From positions 2,666,001-2,730,000 of the forward strand of contig NZ_JAHLZY020000001.1 in NCBI RefSeq assembly GCF_018967865.2: 64,000 bases of DNA. Reading direction: 5' to 3'. This document shows positions 57,561 through 64,000 of this stretch, piece by piece. The stretch's first letter is position 1; every line of letters begins with the position of its first letter. The translations under genes and the position numbers were made by a program. The notes beneath the pieces are model-generated. The model saw only the letters and a program-made list of their open reading frames with translations. It had not been told where the DNA came from and did not search any database. This stretch comes from Hymenobacter siberiensis (GTDB lineage: Bacteria; Bacteroidota; Bacteroidia; Cytophagales; Hymenobacteraceae).

Positions 57561-58885
57561 ATGTTCTCCTGGCTTTTCGCCTTATTTATACGGCGTAAAC
57601 GGGCCGGAGCCGCTGGGCTGGGCCCCTAAGCATCATCGCCCAGGCGGCGCAGGCGCAGCAGACGCCGCCCTTCCCGGCCTCGGCCGACGTGGTGGACGGA
57701 CCCGGCTGGCGTTCCCGCGCCTGCCCGCCCACGATTCGCTTTCGATGCAGCGCGGCCAGAAAGCCCTGCTGATAGTGCCCGTAATTGGGTACACGCAGCA
57801 AACCGGCGGCATTGCGCAGCTGGCGTTCAGCCTGGCTTTTGCCCGACCGGGGGCCAATGTATCGGCGGTACTCGCCGGGGCCGCCTACACCGTCAACGAC
57901 CAGCTAATCATCACGGCCACGTCTTCCCTCTGGACCACCGACAACCACTGGTATTTTGTGGGCGACTGGCGGCTGATGCGCTATCCGCAAAGCACCTACG
58001 GCCTGGGCATGTACACCAGTACCACCGACCGCGTGGTGAGTATGAACTATGACTACCTCCGCATTTACGAAAGTGCGCTGCGACGCATTGCCCCGGCCTG
58101 GTACGCGGGCCTGGGCTACCAGCTCGACTACCACTGGAACATTGTGAGCCGCAACGCTTTTTGCGAGGTGAACCGAATTTCGCGCTACCCGTTCGGGGTT
58201 GAGAGCACATCGGTATCCTCCGGCCCGGTGCTGGCCCTGCTGCACGACACCCGCGCCAACGCCATCAACCCGCAGGGTGGCCGCTACCTAAGCACCGTGC
58301 TGCGCACCAATCTCAAAGCCCTCGGTAAGTGCTTGCTCCAAATTAAACAGTTGATGCATTTGGCATAACTAACTGATAGCAAACAAGAAAAAGAAAGTCT
58401 ATCAGCTAAAAGCTAATGGTTCTGCACTTAGTACCAATATTTCGCAGATGCTGCTGATTGACGCCCGCACCTACCTGCACCCCTCGCCGCGCTCGGCTAA
58501 TATCTTGGCGCTGTGGCGCTACAATGCCGTCACCATTGCCGGCAACCCGCCCTTCCTCGACCTGCCCAGCACCGGCTGGGACACTTATAGCAACACCGAC
58601 CGGGGCTTCATTCAGGGCCGTTTTCGGGGCGATGACCTGCTCTATGGCGAGGTCGAATACCGCTACGGCATCACCCGCAACCGCCTGTTGGGCGGCGTCG
58701 TTTTCGCCAATGCCCAGACCGTAACCGAGCAGCAAAGCCGGCACTTCGAGAAGGTAGTACCCGCCGCCGGGGCTGGCCTGCGCCTCCGCCTCAACAAGGT
58801 ATCCAACACCACCCTGGCCATCGATTATGCCTTCGGAGCCGATGGCTCGCACGGCCTCAGCCTGAACCTCGGAGGGGTATTTTGA
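57561..58885 (+). pseudogene. Omp85/D15-like outer-membrane barrel gene broken by a MITE
   Basis: Second BamA-like surface-antigen barrel gene. The ATG at 57561 begins a possible signal peptide (MFSWLFALFI) that soon leaves frame. The main body is readable from about 57735: VPVIGYTQQTGGIAQLAFSLAF, LAGAAYTVNDQLIITATSSLW, YPQSTYGLGMYTS, AGLGYQLDYHWNI, DTRANAINPQGGRYLSTVLRTNLKALG. Then a 101-bp element stops the frame (near 58366). Coding resumes after it with QMLLIDARTYLHPSPRSANILALW to a final barrel strand GLSLNLGGVF. It has at least one N-terminal frameshift plus the insertion. A TACCTTCG box lies at 57496-57503. Confidence 0.75.
58328..58428. mobile_element. 101-bp MITE-like insertion with TA duplication
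   Basis: Inserted in the barrel gene; TA at both edges (58326-58327 and 58429-58430). Ends AGTGC / GCACT with CC/GG further in. An internal inverted pair CTGATAG / CTATCAG is present. AT-rich with no ORF. Removing the element plus one TA joins LG to S-T-N-I-S-Q in frame. Confidence 0.65.
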
Positions 58886-59072
58886 GTAGTATACCTCACC
58901 TCAGAATGAGCGCCCGAATACCGGACGCGGGTAAATAGCCGGTTTTTGGCTAACAGGCTGCTCGCTGCTCCAAATGACGCCCCGACGACGAGCGGACAGC
59001 CAGCTAAAAAGCAGGCAACCCGCATCTGCCGCATGCCGCTAAAATCGATTCCCAAAGCCCCGCCCATCGGCT

Positions 59073-59080
59073 TACCTTTG
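59073..59080 (+). promoter_or_regulatory. -7 box of ppx
   Basis: TACCTTTG, exact TAnnTTTG, 26 nt before the ATG at 59107. Confidence 0.5.
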
Positions 59081-59106
59081 GGTTTTACATCTTTCCCCGC
59101 TCCTGC

Positions 59107-60096
59107 ATGAATTTCCCCCTTCGCAAGCTCGCCGCCATTGATATTGGGTCCAACGCTGTTCGTTGTCAGATATCGGCCGTGCTGTTTTACGAAGGGCGCT
59201 ACCGCCTCAAGCGCGTTGAGTACGTGCGCTTTCCCATGCGCCTGGGCGAAGACGTATTCGCCACCGGCGAGATTTCGCCGGCCAAGGAGGAGAAATTCGT
59301 CAAGTTTCTGCACTCGCTACGCCTCCTGATGGAAGTGCACGACGTGGCCCACTACTTGGTGTGCGCCACCTCGGCCATGCGCTCGGCCACCAACGGCGCG
59401 GCTATCGCCGCCCGCGTGCACCGGGAGTTGGGCATGGAAATCAAGGTAATCGACGGCCAGGACGAAGCCTTTTACATCAACCGCGTCATTGAGCATGTGC
59501 TGGAAGACAAGCGCCACTACCTGCACATCGACGTAGGCGGCGGCAGCACTGAATTCAACATCTACCACGACCGCCGCAAGGTGGCCGCGCAGTCGTTCGA
59601 AATCGGCTCCATCCGCCGCATGCAGCAGGAGGAAAGCGGCGAGGCTGGCACCGAAGCCCAGGCCGAGCTCTGGGCCCGCATGGAAGCCTGGGTACGCCAC
59701 AATGCCCGCCAGTACCACGTTACCCGCGCCATCGGCACGGGCGGCAACATCAATAAAATCTACAGCCTCACCTCTTCGGCTCCCGATAAGCACATCACCC
59801 GCCGCGGCATTGAGGCCACGCTCACCCGCCTCTCGGGCCTGACCATGACCGAGCGCGTGAACGTGGCCATGCTCAACCCCGACCGCGCCGACGTTATCAT
59901 TCCCGCCGGCCACATCTACCTCTCCGCCATGCAGTGGGCCAACGTCACCACCATGGTCGTGCCCGACATCGGCCTGAAAGACGGCATGCTACAAGCCCTA
60001 TTTGAAGAATTCTTCGACGAGATGAACCCCGAAGGCGGCCACCCCGCCGTGCTCCCCATCCCCGATGTACGGAATCAGCCCGCCGAAAGGGAGTGA
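59107..60096 (+). CDS. ppx: Ppx/GppA family exopolyphosphatase
   Basis: Actin-like (ASKHA) phosphatase of 329 residues that removes phosphate from polyphosphate or pppGpp. Motifs: AAIDIGSNAVRC (9-20, phosphate loop), TSAMRSATNG, VIDGQDEAFYIN (E-A family word), HIDVGGGSTEFN and GTGGNINKI. It lacks the C-terminal HD domain of long E. coli Ppx, as do many Bacteroidota homologues. It is convergent with ppk1, the polyphosphate-making enzyme. Confidence 0.9.
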   Translation: MNFPLRKLAAIDIGSNAVRCQISAVLFYEGRYRLKRVEYVRFPMRLGEDVFATGEISPAKEEKFVKFLHSLRLLMEVHDVAHYLVCATSAMRSATNGAAIAARVHRELGMEIKVIDGQDEAFYINRVIEHVLEDKRHYLHIDVGGGSTEFNIYHDRRKVAAQSFEIGSIRRMQQEESGEAGTEAQAELWARMEAWVRHNARQYHVTRAIGTGGNINKIYSLTSSAPDKHITRRGIEATLTRLSGLTMTERVNVAMLNPDRADVIIPAGHIYLSAMQWANVTTMVVPDIGLKDGMLQALFEEFFDEMNPEGGHPAVLPIPDVRNQPAERE

Positions 60097-60101
60097 TATG
60101 G

Positions 60102-60152
60102 TAGGGTAAGCAGGTAAGAGGGTAACTCCTAACCTCTTACCTGCTTACCCTA
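60102..60152. terminator. Bidirectional terminator/inverted repeat between ppx and ppk1
   Basis: Perfect 20-bp arms starting TAGGGTAAGCAGG (60102-60121 and 60133-60152) with an 11-nt loop, followed by AAAAAA; it is placed between convergent stop codons. Confidence 0.8.
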
Positions 60153-60166
60153 AAAAACCCCTTTCG

Positions 60167-62536
60167 CTACGCCTTCGCCGCGCCCACGGCGGCCTCGTCG
60201 ATATGCCCTACGGGTGTTGCATCGTCCTCGCAGGCCTCGTCCTGCTCACAGTCGTTCTCGCCGCCCTCGCCGAACGTGTCGTCCCGCGTATTAGCTTCCT
60301 CAATCGACTCCAGCACCGTTAGCGCTGCCGCTTCTTCCGAAGCCTGTAAGGCGGCCGCCACATCGGCGCGGCGCTGCGCCTGCACCCCCAGCAGGGCCAG
60401 CAGCCCTTCCGGCGACGCGGTGGCCAGCTGAGCTTCGTCGCGCTTGAAGAAATCCTTGTGCACGTTCACCACCGGCTCGCCGGGCGCGGGGCGCTGGCGG
60501 ATGTACGCGCCGTCTTCGCGCATCACGTAGCTATTCTGATTGTCCATCATATTCATCATCAGAATATTAATGGCTTCCCGCTTCAGCTGCGGATTCACAA
60601 TCAGGAACAGTGCCTCAATGCGCCGGTCGAACGAGCGGACCATGATATCGGCCGAGCCAGCGTACACTTTGGCATCGCCGCCGTTGTGGAAATAGAACAG
60701 GCGCGTGTGCTCCAGGTATTCGCCCACAATGCTGCGCACCTCAATATTCTCGCTCAGGCCCGACCGCCCCGGCCGCAGGCAGCAGATACCGCGCACAATA
60801 AAGCGGATGGGCACGCCCGCCTTCGCCGCCTTATAGAACTCGTCGATAATCTCCTTGTCTTCCAGCGAGTTCATCTTCATCACGATGCCGCTCTCATGCC
60901 CCTTTTTAGCGTGCTTCACCTCTTCGCGAATGAGGTGGATGAGCTGCTGACGCATATCCTTGGGCGCCGTGATGAGGTATTCGTAATCATCGGGCTGCGA
61001 GTGGCCGGTAATTACGTTGAAGAATTCTGACACGTCATGGCCATACACGTCGTTGGTCGTCAGCAGGCTGACGTCGGTATAGAGGCGCGAGGTCTGCTCG
61101 TTGTAGTTGCCCGAGCCAATGTGCACGTAGCGCGTCACCTTTTCCCCTTCCTTGCGGATAATCATGAGCAGCTTAGTGTGCGTCTTATATTTGCTCACGC
61201 CATAAATCACGAAGCAGCCGGCCTTTTCCAGCCGTGCGCCTTCCCGAATATTCTTCTCCTCATCAAACCGGGCCTTCACTTCGAACAGCACCGAAACGTG
61301 CTTGCCATTCTCGGCCGCCTTCAGCAGCGCAGCCGATACGCGCGAGTCATCAGCCAACCGGTAGATGGTTTGCTTGATACCCAGTACGTGCGGGTCCACC
61401 GCCGCCTGCTCCAGCAGCCGCACCATGGGCTCAATGCTGTTGTAGGGGTGGTGCAGCAGCACGTCGTGGTGCTTGAGGTATTCGAACAGATTTTCGTCAG
61501 CCCCCTCGGGCAGGCTCAGCGGTGGTACCGAAGCCTGCATTTTGGCGGCCCGGCCCCGGAAATTGGGATGGCGCACAATCTGCCACAAGCCCTTTAAATC
61601 AATCAACGAATTGATTACGAATACGTTACCGTTGTCAATGTTCCATCGCTCGCGCAGCACGTTCATCAGCGTACCCGAGGCGTTGGGCTCCACTTCCACA
61701 CGTACCACACGGCCGCGCTTGCGGGTTTTCAGGCCCACCTGAATTTCCTTAATGAAGTCGTTGTCAATGTCATCCGACTCTTCCAGCGTGAAATCGCCGT
61801 TGCGGGTAATCCGGAACAGGTCGGCCGACACGATATCCACGTTGCGGAACAGGCGCGGCAGAAACTCGCGCACCACTTCCTCAATCGGCACAAAAATGAC
61901 CTTATCCTTGCGCGTGAGCTCGAAAAACCGGGTCAGGTTCTGCGGAATCTGCACGAAGGTGAGGCGCTCCTGCCCTTTATCAGCCTCGCCATCGAGCCCC
62001 AGGGCCAGGCCGTTGCCAATGCGCGTAACGACCCCGAAGATGAGCATCTGGTTCATCATCAGCGGGAAGCCGTGGTACGAGTCGTACACCATCGGCGTGA
62101 GCAGCGGAAACACGGTGTTTTTGAAGTAGCCATCGGCCTTCTTTACTTCCAGTTCCGTCAGGTCGCTCATCTTCAGAATATTGAAGCCGTTCTTCTCGAA
62201 GTTAGGCCGCAATTCATTCAGGTACGTCAGGCTCTGGTCGTTCACGAAGCGGTGCGCGAAATCGAGCAGCTTGCGCCGGAATGGCAGCTCGCGCAGCCCC
62301 GAGTAGTCGATGCGCTCCTTGCCATAATCGAGGTAGTTATACAGCGAGCCCACCCGAATCATGAAAAACTCATCGAGGTTGGAGCTGGTGATAGCCAGAA
62401 ACTTAAGCTTGTCAAACAGGCCCCGACTGGCGTCCTGCACCTGGTCGAGCACCCGGTAGTTGAACCGCAGCCAACTCAGGTCGCGGCTGATGTACTTGCT
62501 TTTGCGGATAAGGTCGGAGGACTTGAAGAGCTTCAT
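60167..62536 (-). CDS. ppk1: Polyphosphate kinase 1
   Basis: Reversible polymerisation of ATP gamma-phosphate into polyphosphate, membrane-associated. The 789-residue protein has the PPK N-domain (RDLSWLRFNYRVLDQ; SSNLDEFFMIRVG), a middle domain, and two PLD-like catalytic domains. The autophosphorylated histidine should be His453 in KTHTKLL. Nearby conserved words are LFEVKARFDEEKNI, YVHIGSGNYNEQT and FIVRGICCLRPG. The C-terminal ~85 residues are acidic low complexity (EEANTRDDTFGEGGEND), beyond the usual end. Confidence 0.95.
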   Translation of the reverse strand: MKLFKSSDLIRKSKYISRDLSWLRFNYRVLDQVQDASRGLFDKLKFLAITSSNLDEFFMIRVGSLYNYLDYGKERIDYSGLRELPFRRKLLDFAHRFVNDQSLTYLNELRPNFEKNGFNILKMSDLTELEVKKADGYFKNTVFPLLTPMVYDSYHGFPLMMNQMLIFGVVTRIGNGLALGLDGEADKGQERLTFVQIPQNLTRFFELTRKDKVIFVPIEEVVREFLPRLFRNVDIVSADLFRITRNGDFTLEESDDIDNDFIKEIQVGLKTRKRGRVVRVEVEPNASGTLMNVLRERWNIDNGNVFVINSLIDLKGLWQIVRHPNFRGRAAKMQASVPPLSLPEGADENLFEYLKHHDVLLHHPYNSIEPMVRLLEQAAVDPHVLGIKQTIYRLADDSRVSAALLKAAENGKHVSVLFEVKARFDEEKNIREGARLEKAGCFVIYGVSKYKTHTKLLMIIRKEGEKVTRYVHIGSGNYNEQTSRLYTDVSLLTTNDVYGHDVSEFFNVITGHSQPDDYEYLITAPKDMRQQLIHLIREEVKHAKKGHESGIVMKMNSLEDKEIIDEFYKAAKAGVPIRFIVRGICCLRPGRSGLSENIEVRSIVGEYLEHTRLFYFHNGGDAKVYAGSADIMVRSFDRRIEALFLIVNPQLKREAINILMMNMMDNQNSYVMREDGAYIRQRPAPGEPVVNVHKDFFKRDEAQLATASPEGLLALLGVQAQRRADVAAALQASEEAAALTVLESIEEANTRDDTFGEGGENDCEQDEACEDDATPVGHIDEAAVGAAKA

Positions 62537-62590
62537 AATGGATAAGGATGGCAGGACAAAATACGTGAAATATGCCCCACGAATAATACT

Positions 62591-62815
62591 TTACGCGGAA
62601 ATAATAGCGGTGGCCTCAATCTCGACCAACAATCGCGGGTCAATCAGGGCCTTAGCTTCCAGCACGAACAATGCAGACCAACTGGCCGCAATACCTTCGC
62701 CATTTGCCTGGCCCACGGCTCCCATAGCAGGACGCAGGTCACAAACCTGCGCGCATCTGCCACGTTCTCAAACGGTGTACCCACGGCATTAGGTGCCACG
62801 CCTATCTTTTCCAGC
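62591..62815 (-). pseudogene. RidA-family remnant
   Basis: Minus-strand fragment with MLEKIGVAPNAVGTPFENVADARRFVT in one frame and GQANGEGIAASW, EAKALIDPRLLVEIEATAIISA and a TAA in another. Both halves match the C-terminal part of the RidA (YjgF) enamine/imine deaminase family. The 5' half is missing and a frameshift falls near 62725, so it is non-functional. Confidence 0.65.
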
Positions 62816-62925
62816 ATACGCTAGCTGTGGATATAAGTATCTGAACCAAGCACGGCTGAGCCAGCAACAGCAACTCATAGCAATAGCCCACCACTACCTC
62901 AAAAAAGAAAAGCACAGCGAAAAAA

Positions 62926-62952
62926 GAAGGGCAGCCTAAATGGCTGCCCTTC
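62926..62952 (-). terminator. Terminator of gyrB
   Basis: Stem GAAGGGCAGCC / GGCTGCCCTTC with a 5-nt loop; in the minus direction it is followed by TTTTTT, 44 bp after the gyrB stop. Confidence 0.88.
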
Positions 62953-62996
62953 CTCACATTCACAAAATCCGTTAAAATCCGCGCTAATCCGTGGTC

Positions 62997-64000
<1,004 letters not shown>

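Overview
The window is a GC-rich bacterial chromosome segment of a Bacteroidota member, most likely a Hymenobacter or close relative (Cytophagales). The evidence is the type IX secretion gene porT beside ubiE, Bacteroidota-only families (DUF5606, DUF4290 before murA, DUF3109), the -7 promoter word TAnnTTTG before many genes, and weak or absent Shine-Dalgarno sites. Most genes are housekeeping. No rRNA, tRNA, CRISPR array or prophage was seen.

Layout. 1-5.4 kb: ftsK (cut by the window edge), xerD, aroQ and a class V aminotransferase. 5.5-7.5 kb: MarC-family protein, RNase HI, tRNA methyltransferase. 7.5-11.2 kb: a decaying ABC transporter (ATPase with a probable nonsense stop, permease split by an IS200-like element and also frameshifted) behind a saccharopine-dehydrogenase-like gene. 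11.5-19.8 kb: cdd, a hydrolase, an SDR, porT-ubiE, a PorE-like OmpA protein, engB, a TonB-C protein and DUF5606. 20-33.4 kb: fbp, aspartokinase, peroxiredoxin, waaA-rsgA, fasciclin lipoprotein, cyclophilin, DUF3109, UvrD/PcrA helicase, DUF4290-murA and a frameshifted DUF4349 lipoprotein. 33.5-43 kb: a holin-family protein, an agmatinase-like enzyme, and a five-gene chemosensory operon (receptor-cheW-cheY-cheA-cheC) whose 1464-residue receptor has no membrane segment and carries a long tandem array of HAMP repeats. 43.2-50.4 kb: topA, DUF4846, HAD phosphatase, and a pirin / nitroreductase / pirin group behind a tandem palindromic operator. 50.5-51.4 kb: an accessory scar with two gene remnants and two MITE-like insertions. 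51.5-64 kb: sirtuin, small proteins, a phosphoesterase-Omp85 fusion with degenerate metal motifs, a second Omp85-type barrel gene broken by a 101-bp MITE, convergent ppx and ppk1, a RidA remnant, and the 3' part of gyrB.

Two themes stand out. First, intergenic DNA is full of long inverted repeats, about 17 in 64 kb. Many share a core built on GTCATGC, GAGC and GAAGCATCT, and several sit between convergent genes, where they may also terminate transcription. Second, decay and small insertions cluster in dispensable genes: an IS200-like element, three different MITE-like elements and several single-base frameshifts.

The most unusual units are the poly-HAMP soluble receptor with its reduced Che operon (no cheB or cheR alongside and no flagellar genes in the window), and the outer-membrane fusion of an apparently inactivated calcineurin-like phosphoesterase to an Omp85 barrel. 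Domain assignments come from reading motifs by eye; no database search was run.
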